Below are positions 52,030-60,744 of a stretch of 64,000 bases of DNA, piece by piece. A program made the position numbers and the translations under genes. Position 1 is the stretch's first letter; every line of letters starts with the position of its first letter. A model generated the notes under the pieces. The model saw only the letters and a program-made list of their open reading frames with translations, had not been told where the DNA came from and did no database searches. The stretch is from Pasteurella sp049670895 (GTDB taxonomy: Bacteria > Pseudomonadota > Gammaproteobacteria > Enterobacterales > Pasteurellaceae), in NCBI RefSeq assembly GCF_049670895.1, contig NZ_CP187170.1. One strand, written 5' to 3'.

Positions 52030-52512
52030 TTATTTTAAAATTCTGAATGATAACCCTTTGAACACGGTTTCATTAAATTGTATTTCTAATTGATAAGTTC
52101 CAATAGGATCGCTTTTTGAAAATTGCCAGCATTGTGTAATCACATCACTTTGCAATGCACTTTTAGGTACATTGAAGAGGATCAAATGCTCTTTATTATC
52201 TGGGCTAGATTGAATTTCCGCCCCTTCGGCATGCATTTTCATGGCTGCAGGCACTTTAAAAAACTCGGCTAAAAGATTCTGCTCTTTTTTTTCTACATTG
52301 CTAATAAAAATGCATAAGTTACGCTTTTTAGAACGAGATAATGCATTACCTTCAATGAGCTTTGGTTCTTTATTTGAAGTATCAAACACCCTTAATACGG
52401 CAATAGGTGGCTGTTGTTGAGCTTGTTGCTGTTCTGAGTTAACAGGCGTTTGTGTTTTTGCAAAGGTCATTGATGAAATCAATGCCAAACTGACAGCCAT
52501 GATTTTTTTCAT
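52030..52512 (-). CDS. Exported protein of unknown function between pheS and pheT
   Basis: The 160-residue protein has a clear signal peptide ending near TFA|KT (residue 18), a Gln-rich linker (EQQQAQQQPP), then a domain of about 120 residues with beta-strand character. Two cysteines (LCIF and ITQCW) could form a disulfide. The domain ends in QLEIQFNETVFKGLSFRI. I do not recognise a family. AGGAAA precedes the ATG. It lies 9 bases after pheS and 12 bases before pheT on the same strand, so it is co-transcribed with a tRNA synthetase although its product is periplasmic. Confidence 0.8.
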   Translation of the reverse strand: MKKIMAVSLALISSMTFAKTQTPVNSEQQQAQQQPPIAVLRVFDTSNKEPKLIEGNALSRSKKRNLCIFISNVEKKEQNLLAEFFKVPAAMKMHAEGAEIQSSPDNKEHLILFNVPKSALQSDVITQCWQFSKSDPIGTYQLEIQFNETVFKGLSFRILK

Positions 52513-52521
52513 ACCGATTTC

Positions 52522-53505
52522 CTATTTGAATTGTTTTAAGAAACGTAGATCATTTTCAAAGAATGAACGTAAATCTGTGACGTTGTAGCGTAACATGGTT
52601 AAACGTTCCACCCCCATACCCACAGCAAAACCTGAGTATTCGTTTGGATCAATGCCTACATTGCGAAGCACGTTAGGGTGTACCATACCACAACCTAACA
52701 CTTCTAACCATTTACCGTTTTTGCCCATCACATCCACTTCTGCTGAAGGCTCTGTGAACGGGAAATAAGACGGACGGAAACGCACCTGTAAATCTTCTTC
52801 AAAAAAGGCACGCAAGAAATCATGTAATAAGCCTTTTAATTCGGTGAAGTTCGCTTTTTTATCCACATACAATAATTCGATTTGGTGGAACATCGGAGTA
52901 TGCGTTTGGTCGTAGTCATTACGATACACACGACCTGGTGCCATAATACGAATAGGCGGTTGCATTTTTTCCATGGTACGGATTTGCACGCCTGAGGTTT
53001 GTGTACGCAACAATAATTCTGGATTAAACCAGAATGTATCGTGATCTGCACGGGCGGGGTGATGTTTAGGAATGTTTAATGCATCAAAATTATAATAGTC
53101 ACTTTCCACTTCTGGGCCACTTTCCACAGAAAAACCTAGCTCAGAGAAGAATTTTGTAACTCGCTCAATGGTCATCGTCACAGGGTGCAAACCGCCTGTT
53201 TCGACTTTACGACCAGGTAAGCTCACATCAATTTTTTCTTTTGCAAGTTGTGCATCTAATTCTGCTGTTTCAAGCTGTGCTTTCTTTTCATTTAACGCAT
53301 TTTGTGCAAGTTGTTTTGCCTCATTAATTTTTTGACCCACGGCAGGACGTTCTTCTGGTGAAACATCACGTAATCCTTGCATTAATGCCGTAAATGGGCC
53401 TTTTTTACCAAAATATTCCACACGAATCGCATCTAATGCTTTGCCATCTTCTGCACCAGCAATGGCATCTAATGCCTGTTTGGTAATTTGTTCTAGGTTT
53501 TGCAT
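52522..53505 (-). CDS. pheS: Phenylalanyl-tRNA synthetase alpha subunit
   Basis: This is the catalytic chain that charges tRNA-Phe. The 327-residue class II protein has an N-terminal coiled-coil arm. The motifs LPGRKVETGGLHPVT, FHQIELLYVD, RFRPSYFPFTEPSAEVDV and the C-terminal AVGMGVERLTMLRY are clear. GAGGAAGG precedes the chosen ATG; an ATG six codons upstream is less likely. No Phe-rich leader peptide is seen upstream. Confidence 0.96.
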   Translation of the reverse strand: MQNLEQITKQALDAIAGAEDGKALDAIRVEYFGKKGPFTALMQGLRDVSPEERPAVGQKINEAKQLAQNALNEKKAQLETAELDAQLAKEKIDVSLPGRKVETGGLHPVTMTIERVTKFFSELGFSVESGPEVESDYYNFDALNIPKHHPARADHDTFWFNPELLLRTQTSGVQIRTMEKMQPPIRIMAPGRVYRNDYDQTHTPMFHQIELLYVDKKANFTELKGLLHDFLRAFFEEDLQVRFRPSYFPFTEPSAEVDVMGKNGKWLEVLGCGMVHPNVLRNVGIDPNEYSGFAVGMGVERLTMLRYNVTDLRSFFENDLRFLKQFK

Positions 53506-53540
53506 GCCTTCCTCTAAGTTCAATTATGCTGTGAAAAATA

Positions 53541-53562
53541 CCGTTAATAATAATACTAACGG
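53541..53562 (-). terminator. Hairpin with T-run upstream of pheS
   Basis: On the minus strand CCGTTA / TAACGG with a 10-base AT loop is followed by TATTTTT. It lies between the pseudouridine synthase gene and pheS. A second hairpin (TTAACGCA / TGCGTTAA, 53600-53621) is upstream of it. Together they look like a terminator or attenuator, but without the leader peptide of the E. coli pheST system. Confidence 0.55.
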
Positions 53563-53634
53563 TCTAGAAAATCACGTTTTTATTGGTGTTTTTTGTGTTT
53601 TAACGCACTCTTTTGCGTTAAATAAAAAGGGACG

Positions 53635-54309
53635 TTAATCTGTCGCAACAGATTCATCTGATTCTCTCAAGAATTTAACGAAATCTATTCGTTCAAAAAA
53701 TTGACCGCACTTGGGTAAGGATTGAATATCAAATGGCTGCCCTTGATATTCAAATTGTAAACGATAAGCATGTAAATAAGTGCGGTCTGTTTCTGGGGAA
53801 TTTCCACCATACAACGCATCCCCTAAAATGGGGCTACCTAAACTTTTCATGGCGACCCGTAATTGATGGGTTTTCCCTGTTTGGGGTTTTAAAATAAATA
53901 AGCGTAAATTTGGCTCACAATGAAGAGAACGAAATCGGGTGATCGCAGGCTTATTCTTTGTTGGGCAAAGTTTCCACGCACCACGACGTGCTTTTTCCAT
54001 ATCCCCCACAATTAAGCCTTGCTTTTTCTTCGGTTTATGTTGCGATAAAGCAAGGTAAGTTTTTTGGATACGATGTTCGGCAAACAATTGGGAAAGGTTA
54101 CGAGCGGCAGACTGGTTCAAAGCTAAAATGAGTAATCCCGAGGTGATTTTATCTAAGCGATGAACAAGCCAAACCTGCGGAACATTCAACTGGTTAGCCA
54201 CTAATGTGGTGAATCCGACTTCTGCACTGTCTTTATGGACGCTGATGCCGCAAGGTTTATCAATCACAATAAAATCAGAATGTTGATAGATGAGGTGAAA
54301 TGATTGCAT
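53635..54309 (-). CDS. RluA-family RNA pseudouridine synthase
   Basis: The 224-residue enzyme has the RluA catalytic motif VHRLDKITSGLL with Asp53. GKTHQLRVAMKSLG and ILGDALYGG are the other family segments. No S4 domain is present. It resembles an uncharacterised H. influenzae pseudouridine synthase of the RluA-like group. The RNA target (rRNA or tRNA) cannot be told. Two uptake signals lie inside (about 53704 and 53780). Confidence 0.88.
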   Translation of the reverse strand: MQSFHLIYQHSDFIVIDKPCGISVHKDSAEVGFTTLVANQLNVPQVWLVHRLDKITSGLLILALNQSAARNLSQLFAEHRIQKTYLALSQHKPKKKQGLIVGDMEKARRGAWKLCPTKNKPAITRFRSLHCEPNLRLFILKPQTGKTHQLRVAMKSLGSPILGDALYGGNSPETDRTYLHAYRLQFEYQGQPFDIQSLPKCGQFFERIDFVKFLRESDESVATD

Positions 54310-54410
54310 GTGTTTCTCAAAATAAATGACTAATTGATGATTATAACATAACGCTTATACCACACTATGCCATTTTCGCTATAATGAGCCCTTCACAATA
54401 AGGAAACGAC

Positions 54411-55046
54411 ATGAAAGCACTAACATTTTATCTTATTCGTCATGGCAAAACAGAATGGAATGAACAAGGCTTGTTGCAAGGCCATGGGGATTCGCCGTTA
54501 ACTCAAGCGGGCATTGAGGGGGCAAAACGTACCGCATATGCACTTTCTGATGTGCATTTTGTCGCCGCCTATGCCAGTGGACTATCTCGAGCAATAGAAA
54601 CAGCCAACACGATTTTACAGCACAAAAGTACGCCTCTGATTTGTCATACTGACTTAAATGAATTGGCTTTTGGTTCATGGGAAGGACAATCTTTCCAACA
54701 ACTGGCTTTGCTACCCGAATATGCACAAATGAAGCACGATCCTGCTCAATATCATGCATTAAGCAATCAAGGGGAAACCTATGAACAACTGGCAAAACGT
54801 GCAATGGGCGTGATTGATGAGATCATTCAAACCTATTCCGAAGGAAATATCTTAATTGTTTCTCATGGGCATACTTTACGTATGCTTTTGGCGTTATTTC
54901 AGGGAGGCACATGGCAAACGCATCGAGAAAATACGTCTAGTTTAGCCAACACCTCTATTAGCGTGGTGCGTTATCAACAAACACTAGAAGGACAAGGAAC
55001 ATTCCTATTGGAAAAAATCAATGACGTGAGCCACTTAACCCGTTAA
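54411..55046 (+). CDS. Histidine phosphatase family protein (phosphoglycerate-mutase-like)
   Basis: The 211-residue protein has the RHG motif LIRHGKTEWNEQG (His11 is the phospho-acceptor). The second catalytic His is in SHGHTLRM, and ELAFGSWEGQ is typical of the branch containing GpmB and CobC. Substrates in this family range from phosphosugars to alpha-ribazole phosphate; no cobalamin genes are nearby, so a general phosphatase is likelier. AAGGAAACG precedes the ATG. Confidence 0.85.
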   Translation: MKALTFYLIRHGKTEWNEQGLLQGHGDSPLTQAGIEGAKRTAYALSDVHFVAAYASGLSRAIETANTILQHKSTPLICHTDLNELAFGSWEGQSFQQLALLPEYAQMKHDPAQYHALSNQGETYEQLAKRAMGVIDEIIQTYSEGNILIVSHGHTLRMLLALFQGGTWQTHRENTSSLANTSISVVRYQQTLEGQGTFLLEKINDVSHLTR

Positions 55047-55274
55047 AACGCCTAAAATCAAGCCATGCGAAAAAGAATTCGCCATGAAACATAACTCGGA
55101 AAAGTGGATAAGAAACATGAAAAAGATTGCATGTTTTTAGGGAGTAAAGTATTCTTTACTTGCAAATAATTAAGATTAGTGGTAGTCATTCGCTCTTTAT
55201 GACAATGAAACCTTTAGAATTGCTGACTCACGTCCTTTTGTCAGCTTTTTAATCAGTGAGAGAATGAGGGAATT

Positions 55275-55466
55275 ATGATGAAAAATACAGTATTAACCCC
55301 AATAAAAACGCGCAAGTTATCGCCAAAACAATATTTAGCAGAAGTTAAGCGAAATAGCGTATCAAACAATATCGATCACGTGACATTTATTCCGCCAAAA
55401 CTAGGTTCAAAAGGTTATGGCTCATTTCAGGTCACTTATAAAATGCCGGTATTGGTGTCTCGATGA
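55275..55466 (+). CDS. Small unknown protein, first gene of a coupled pair
   Basis: The 63-residue basic protein (62 if the second ATG is used) has no membrane segment or known motif. The middle contains RKLSPKQYLAEVKRNSVS and the end GSKGYGSFQVTYKMPVL. GAGGG lies a good distance before the tandem ATGs. Its stop overlaps the next start (ATGA), which supports real translation. I do not recognise it. Confidence 0.6.
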   Translation: MMKNTVLTPIKTRKLSPKQYLAEVKRNSVSNNIDHVTFIPPKLGSKGYGSFQVTYKMPVLVSR

Positions 55467-55879
55467 AAGATGAACAGCAAAACCTTCCTGATGTGATGAA
55501 TCAAGAAGGCATGATGAAAGAGTTTATCCAACTTCAACAGCAAGAATTACTGCTGAAGAAGGAAGAACTAACCATTCGTCGAGAAGAAATTCAAGCAAAT
55601 GAAAGATTAGCCAAAATCTCGATTGAAGCGAAACAGCAAACTGATTTAAAACACGGTGATATTTTTACGATTTTACAAAAAGGCAAATTATGGCTCACGG
55701 CGTTGATCGCCCTTTTTGTGTTGATCATTGTTATTTATGCCATGTATTCAGGTAACACCAATTTTGCCTTGGAAGTACTTAAAATCGGCGGGGCGTTAAT
55801 GGCGGGTTATTTTGCAGGATTTGGTCGAGGCAAAGCGGTGGTTTTAGAACAACAACAAAAACAAAATCAAGACGATTAA
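55463..55879 (+). CDS. Unknown membrane protein with coiled coil
   Basis: The 138-residue protein begins with a long charged coiled coil (about 18-65, QQQELLLKKEELTIRREEI). Two membrane helices (about 75-94 and 102-122) and a short basic-to-Gln-rich tail ending QNQDD follow. It overlaps the small gene upstream by four bases (ATGA). The layout, cytosolic coiled coil plus hairpin of two helices, resembles small phage-like or toxin-like membrane proteins, but no family is recognised. A strong terminator closes the pair. Confidence 0.7.
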   Translation: MKDEQQNLPDVMNQEGMMKEFIQLQQQELLLKKEELTIRREEIQANERLAKISIEAKQQTDLKHGDIFTILQKGKLWLTALIALFVLIIVIYAMYSGNTNFALEVLKIGGALMAGYFAGFGRGKAVVLEQQQKQNQDD

Positions 55880-55946
55880 TCACAAATCCAGCCAAGGCGA
55901 GTTACCTTCTAGCGTTGCACCGCCTTAATCATACCGAAATAATACA

Positions 55947-55984
55947 GGGCTGAGTTCAATAGGCAATTGAACTCAGCCCTTTTC
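55947..55984. terminator. Strong terminator between the unknown pair and folC
   Basis: GGGCTGAGTTCAAT pairs perfectly with ATTGAACTCAGCCC over a 5-base loop, followed by TTTT. It lies between convergent genes. Confidence 0.92.
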
Positions 55985-56031
55985 ATATGACTGGAATACT
56001 GGCTGTATCCCTGTCATCACAGATATTTTCG

Positions 56032-57360
56032 TTAAAGCTGTTGTAGAAATTCACCCACAGTATGGAAAGATCCAAACACTAACACCACATCTTCTTGATT
56101 GGTGTTTTCAAATGCCCGTTTCACTCCAGCCAGCACCGAATCGGCACTTTCCCCCTGAAGTGGAACAGATAAGGCTTCGGCAATTTGTTGCAACGTCACA
56201 AGGAGTGTCTGCCCTGTTTGACCTCGGTAGCCTGTTAAGCTGACACAATGCCACTCATCAATCACGGGTAATAAGGGTGAAATCACCCCTTGAGCATCTT
56301 TATCTTTTAAAATGCCACACACCGCCACAATTTTCCCCGAAATATGTGACTTAAGTGCGGTCAGTTTTTCCGCTAAATAGGTGGCAGCATGGGGATTATG
56401 TCCCACATCAATGATCACTTGTGGACAGTCGGCAAGGGGTTTTCCCCACTGCATTGCTAACCGACTTAATTCCGCTTGTTGTAAGGTTTGAAAACGCCCC
56501 GTTAGTGCCACTTCCTGTAATGACTGGCGAATCACTGGCTCTGAAACCTCAAAGGGTAATTGCTCAAAGGTGGCTAAGGCTGTCGCCGCATTGGCTAATG
56601 GAATTTGACAAAAAGGTAAATTTTTTAACCGCACTTTTTGACCGAACCAATCCCACCCTGTTTCATGCACCACAAAATGCCAATCTTGATCACGGCAAGA
56701 GGTTTGACAGTGAAGCGATTGAGCATGTTGCAATAATCGCTGTGGAATATGAGGTTCACCAATAATGGCAGGTTTATTTGCACGGAAAATCCCCGCTTTT
56801 TCAAAGCCAATTTGCTCACGATCTGAGCCTAAAAAGTCCACGTGATCAATATCAATGCTGGTAATCACCGCCACATCACTGTCTACGATATTGGTTGCAT
56901 CTAAACGCCCACCTAAACCAACTTCTAAAATCACCACATCCAGTTTTGCTTGTTTGAACAAATGCAACGCCGAAAGAGTGCTGAATTCAAAATAGGTTAA
57001 GGAGTCCGTTTTATGTTGCTCAATAAAGGCAAAAGAGGCGGTATGCATTTCATCAGGCAATTCTTGATTTTGAATCCGTACCCGTTCGTTATAACGAATT
57101 AAATGGGGGGAAGAATAGACCCCAACCCGATAACCCGCATTTAATAAAACCGTTTCCAATAAACGACAAGTGGTGCCTTTACCATTGGTGCCCCCCACAG
57201 TAATCACAAAAGGAGCGGGGGTGAATAAATCCAGTGCTTGTGCAACAGATTTTATTCTGTCTAAGCCCAAATCAATGGCTTTGAAGTGGCTGTTTTCCAA
57301 ATAAGAAAGCCACTTTGCAAGAGGCGAAGTGGCTGTTAATAACATGTTTGAATTATTCAT
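56032..57360 (-). CDS. folC: Dihydrofolate synthase / folylpolyglutamate synthase
   Basis: FolC adds glutamate to dihydropteroate and to folates. The 442-residue protein of the Mur-ligase type has the P-loop VGGTNGKGTT, GVYSSPHLIRYNERV, EVGLGGRLDATN, SIDIDHVDFLG and DVGHNPHAA. The chosen start overlaps the accD stop by 8 bases; further upstream ATGs lie deeper in accD, and an ATG five codons downstream is also possible. Two uptake signals lie inside. The order accD-folC is a conserved enterobacterial and Pasteurellaceae linkage. Confidence 0.95.
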   Translation of the reverse strand: MNNSNMLLTATSPLAKWLSYLENSHFKAIDLGLDRIKSVAQALDLFTPAPFVITVGGTNGKGTTCRLLETVLLNAGYRVGVYSSPHLIRYNERVRIQNQELPDEMHTASFAFIEQHKTDSLTYFEFSTLSALHLFKQAKLDVVILEVGLGGRLDATNIVDSDVAVITSIDIDHVDFLGSDREQIGFEKAGIFRANKPAIIGEPHIPQRLLQHAQSLHCQTSCRDQDWHFVVHETGWDWFGQKVRLKNLPFCQIPLANAATALATFEQLPFEVSEPVIRQSLQEVALTGRFQTLQQAELSRLAMQWGKPLADCPQVIIDVGHNPHAATYLAEKLTALKSHISGKIVAVCGILKDKDAQGVISPLLPVIDEWHCVSLTGYRGQTGQTLLVTLQQIAEALSVPLQGESADSVLAGVKRAFENTNQEDVVLVFGSFHTVGEFLQQL

Positions 57361-58258
57361 GACGAGCTTGTGTGTCTGTAACAAATTCTGGTTCAACAAA
57401 AGGAGAAGGCTGTTGAGTGAGTTTACTTAATACGCTCGCTAACGTGTTACGCATGTCGCCACGTTTTACGATCATATCAATTGCCCCTTTTTCTAATAAA
57501 AACTCGCTACGTTGGAAACCTTCTGGTAATTTTTCACGCACGGTTTGCTCAATCACACGTGGGCCTGCAAAACCAATTAGGGCTTTCGGTTCTGCAATAT
57601 TAATGTCGCCTAGCATTGCAAAGCTGGCTGAAACGCCCCCTAAGGTTGGGTCCGTTAAAACGGAAATAAATGGCACGCCTTTTTCACGCATTTTCGCTAA
57701 CACGGCACTGGTTTTTGCCATTTGCATTAAGGAAAATAAGGCTTCTTGCATACGGGCACCACCACTGGCAGAAAAACACACAAAAGGACAATTTTCTTGC
57801 ATTGCTTTTTCTGCGGCTTGTACAAATTTCGCCCCCACCACAGAGCCCATTGAGCCGCCCATAAAGCTAAAGTTAGAGGCAGCTGCCACAATCGGCATAT
57901 TGTATAATGTGCCAAACATCGAAACTAACGCATCTTTTTCACCTGTTTCTTTTTGTGCGGCAGAAAGACGATCTTTATATTTTTTTAAATCTCTGAATTT
58001 TAAGATATCTTTAGGTTCAAGATCGGCAGATAATTCTTGCGTACTGTCTTTGTCTAATAAAGCTAAAAGGCGTTCTCTCGCATCAATACGCATATGATGT
58101 CCACATTTTGGGCAGACTTCTAAATGACGTTTTAATTCATCACGATATAACACTTGTTCACAAGATGTACATTTCGTCCAAACGCCTTCTGGTACGTTAG
58201 ACTTACGAGAACCTGTTGAAGAAGTATTTTTACTAAAAATTCGATCAATCCAGCTCAT
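57353..58258 (-). CDS. accD: Acetyl-CoA carboxylase carboxyltransferase beta subunit
   Basis: With AccA this subunit moves the carboxyl group from biotin to acetyl-CoA, making malonyl-CoA for fatty acid synthesis. The 301-residue protein has the N-terminal zinc ribbon (Cys30, 33, 49, 52 in CTSC and CPKC) followed by the crotonase-fold carboxyltransferase domain with FSASGGARMQE, DPTLGGVSASFA and GFAGPRVIEQT. AAAGGATT precedes the ATG. Confidence 0.96.
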   Translation of the reverse strand: MSWIDRIFSKNTSSTGSRKSNVPEGVWTKCTSCEQVLYRDELKRHLEVCPKCGHHMRIDARERLLALLDKDSTQELSADLEPKDILKFRDLKKYKDRLSAAQKETGEKDALVSMFGTLYNMPIVAAASNFSFMGGSMGSVVGAKFVQAAEKAMQENCPFVCFSASGGARMQEALFSLMQMAKTSAVLAKMREKGVPFISVLTDPTLGGVSASFAMLGDINIAEPKALIGFAGPRVIEQTVREKLPEGFQRSEFLLEKGAIDMIVKRGDMRNTLASVLSKLTQQPSPFVEPEFVTDTQARHE

Positions 58259-58352
58259 GTTAATCCTTTTTTATTAACGAGAAAATTCGGTGTATTACAC
58301 CATAATTCAAGGCAATATGCTAGCGATAAAGCACTGACCAGCTTAGCCCAAG

Positions 58353-59147
58353 TTAGCCTAATTCATTTTCCAAAAACAACGGACCTAAAGAATGTTGAGG
58401 TAAATGATATTGTTCAGGATAAAGCACATTCACCAAATAAAGCCCGTCTGGTTTTGCGGTAGGTGCTGCCAACTTGCGATCTTTTTGTGCCAATAACCAA
58501 CCTAGCCATTCTACGGGCTGATGCCCTGCCCCCACTTCAATCAAGCTCCCCACAATATTCCGCACCATATGATGCACAAAAGCATTGGCTTGAATATCCA
58601 CAATAATATATTGCCCACGACGCACGACATTTAAATGATGCACACAACGAAATGGCGTATGTGATTGGCATTGTGCCGCACGAAAAGAGGAAAAATCATG
58701 CTCCCCTAGCAAGGCTTGCCCGGCTTGATGCATTAATTGGTGATCTAAATCCAAATGACAATGGGTGATCCCTTCAGGCAAGATTGCTGAACGTAATTTA
58801 TGACAATATAAAAGATAGCGATAGCGGCGAGCTGTCGCACTAAAACGAGCATGGAAATCCTCATCGACCACCTTTGCCCAACTGACGGAAATATCATCGG
58901 GCAAATTTGCATTCACCCCAAAGCTCCACGCTTTTTCAGGGCGATTGGCATGGGTTTCAAAATGAATCACCTGCCCTGTTGCATGGACACCTGAATCGGT
59001 ACGACCTGCACAAAAAACCTGACAAGGCTCATTCGCCACAAAAGAAATGGCGTTTTCTAATGTTTCTTGGACACTCGCCACCTTTTCCTGACGTTGCCAA
59101 CCAAAATACCCTTTTCCGTTATATTGGATACCCAATGCAATTTTCAT
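58353..59147 (-). CDS. truA: tRNA pseudouridine(38-40) synthase
   Basis: TruA modifies uridines 38-40 in the anticodon arm. The 264-residue protein has YNGKGYFGWQRQ, the catalytic Asp51 in CAGRTDSGVHATGQV, and FVHHMVRNIVGSLIEVG. AAGGAAAG precedes the ATG. It lies 94 bases upstream of accD on the same strand, a linkage also known in E. coli (truA-dedA-accD), here without dedA. Confidence 0.96.
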   Translation of the reverse strand: MKIALGIQYNGKGYFGWQRQEKVASVQETLENAISFVANEPCQVFCAGRTDSGVHATGQVIHFETHANRPEKAWSFGVNANLPDDISVSWAKVVDEDFHARFSATARRYRYLLYCHKLRSAILPEGITHCHLDLDHQLMHQAGQALLGEHDFSSFRAAQCQSHTPFRCVHHLNVVRRGQYIIVDIQANAFVHHMVRNIVGSLIEVGAGHQPVEWLGWLLAQKDRKLAAPTAKPDGLYLVNVLYPEQYHLPQHSLGPLFLENELG

Positions 59148-59304
59148 GCTTTCCTTATTTTTTTATAGACTGTGTAAAACGCCTTATTATAGAGGAGATT
59201 TCCGCTAGCGATAAGCAGAAAAATCAGGCACAATTTTGCTTTTGTGAGAAAATGCCATCAAAGTGCGGTCTATTTTAAAAAAGTATTTATAGGAAAAGCG
59301 ATAA

Positions 59305-60147
59305 ATGAAAGTGGGTTTAGTGTTAGAGGGCGGTGCTATGCGGGGGATGTTTACCGCAGGCGTGTTAGATGTGTTTTTACAAGAAAATTTGCATATTGAT
59401 GGCATTGTGGCAGTTTCAGCAGGCGTATTATTCGGGGTGAATTTCCCGTCTAAACAGCCAGGACGGGTCTTGCGTTACAATAAAAAATATCTCCACGATA
59501 AGCGTTATATGGGCTGGCATAGCCTCTTAACAACAGGCAATATTGTCAACAAAGCGTTTGCCTTTTATGAATTACCCTTTACCTTAGATCCTTTCGATTT
59601 GAACACCTTTCGTGCTTCTCATATTGATTTTTATGCCACATTAACCAATGTTCAAACGGGAGAAGCTGAATATTTCAAACTGGACGATGTGTTGCAAGAA
59701 ATGGAAATTTTGCGAGCCACTTCTGCCATGCCGTTTGTGTCAAAAATGGTTGAAATTAATGGGCAATACTATCTTGATGGTGGCATTGCAGAAAGCATTC
59801 CATTGAAAAAATGCCAAGAATTGGGTTATGACAAAATTATTGTGATCTTAACGCGTCCCTTAGCCTATCGCAAAACCCCTACGCCGACTTGGATTTTCAA
59901 CACCTTTTACCGCCAATACCCGAAATTAGTGGAAAAACTGAGTCTGCGTTATCAAAATTACAATGATCGGGTAGAAGAAATCATTAAACTGAGTGAAAAC
60001 AACGAAATTTTTGTGATTCGCCCTTCTCAATCTTTACCCATCAAACGTCTTGAAAAGGATCTAAACAAAGTCCAAGCCATGTATGATTTAGGGGTGGCAG
60101 ATGCCCAACGAGAAATACATAAATTACGGCAGTTTTTAGCCAGTTAA
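59305..60147 (+). CDS. Patatin-like phospholipase
   Basis: The 280-residue protein has the patatin oxyanion-hole motif EGGAMRGMFTAGV (8-20), the nucleophile serine in VSAG (Ser38) and the catalytic Asp in DGG (158-160). The residue two before the serine is alanine rather than the usual glycine of GxSxG. This also seems to occur in related patatins followed by FGVN. It has no signal peptide, so it is probably a cytosolic acyl hydrolase of unknown substrate, similar to E. coli YjjU. AGGAAAAG precedes the ATG. An uptake signal lies just before it. Confidence 0.87.
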   Translation: MKVGLVLEGGAMRGMFTAGVLDVFLQENLHIDGIVAVSAGVLFGVNFPSKQPGRVLRYNKKYLHDKRYMGWHSLLTTGNIVNKAFAFYELPFTLDPFDLNTFRASHIDFYATLTNVQTGEAEYFKLDDVLQEMEILRATSAMPFVSKMVEINGQYYLDGGIAESIPLKKCQELGYDKIIVILTRPLAYRKTPTPTWIFNTFYRQYPKLVEKLSLRYQNYNDRVEEIIKLSENNEIFVIRPSQSLPIKRLEKDLNKVQAMYDLGVADAQREIHKLRQFLAS

Positions 60148-60744
60148 GAGTCTTTCTTGACCTTTTGATTGAAAAAGTGCGGTGATTTTTTAGAAGGTTT
60201 TGTTGTTGGCAACGGAAAGGGGTGCCACCTTTTTGTGAGTGCCTAACAGAGTAAGCGTTATATGAAAGAAGATGTGTTCGCTCAAATATTACTCACAAAA
60301 TAGGTGTTTTTAATAACACATCAGACCAGTATACTTTTAATTTCCACATAGAATGTGCAGCCTCTCGTTTCAACTTGATAAAGGATGATTATGTTGATTC
60401 AGACTTAACTATTCGCTTTTCTATTCCCTATCACCTTTATTGTGCAATAACGGTGGTCTATAACCTATTCAGGTCTATAACCTATTCAGGTCTATAACCT
60501 ATTCAGGTCAACAACGCATTTATTTCTCATGTTATGTCAGCCTCATGTCTGATCACGGGTAATTTTAGCTATACGCTTTTGTACTAGGCTTTTTGTACGA
60601 CGTTTTGTACATAGATAGCGAAAATGAGAAACAGAACACAATAATCACACAATGATGTAACCCATATGAAAAGTATTGCTAATTCAACATGAGACTTTTT
60701 TACTGATTTTTATCCTCAATTTGCCGATGACATAAAACATAAAG
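60148..60744. other. Intergenic region before the RyR-channel gene
   Basis: This 597-base gap holds an uptake signal (about 60175), a stretch of about 75 codons open on the + strand from 60254 without a start codon, and three tandem 17-bp repeats. No complete gene is seen. It may be a decayed gene at the edge of the TIR/RyR cassette. Confidence 0.5.
60457..60507 (+). repeat. Three tandem copies of a 17-bp unit
   Basis: TCTATAACCTATTCAGG is repeated three times without gaps or mismatches. The unit length is not a multiple of three and lies 240 bases before the RyR-channel gene. Confidence 0.9.

Noticed and set aside
53506..53634. pheM-like leader peptide controlling pheST
   Set aside because: Hairpins with a T-run are present, but no short frame with an ATG and clustered Phe codons exists in the gap.
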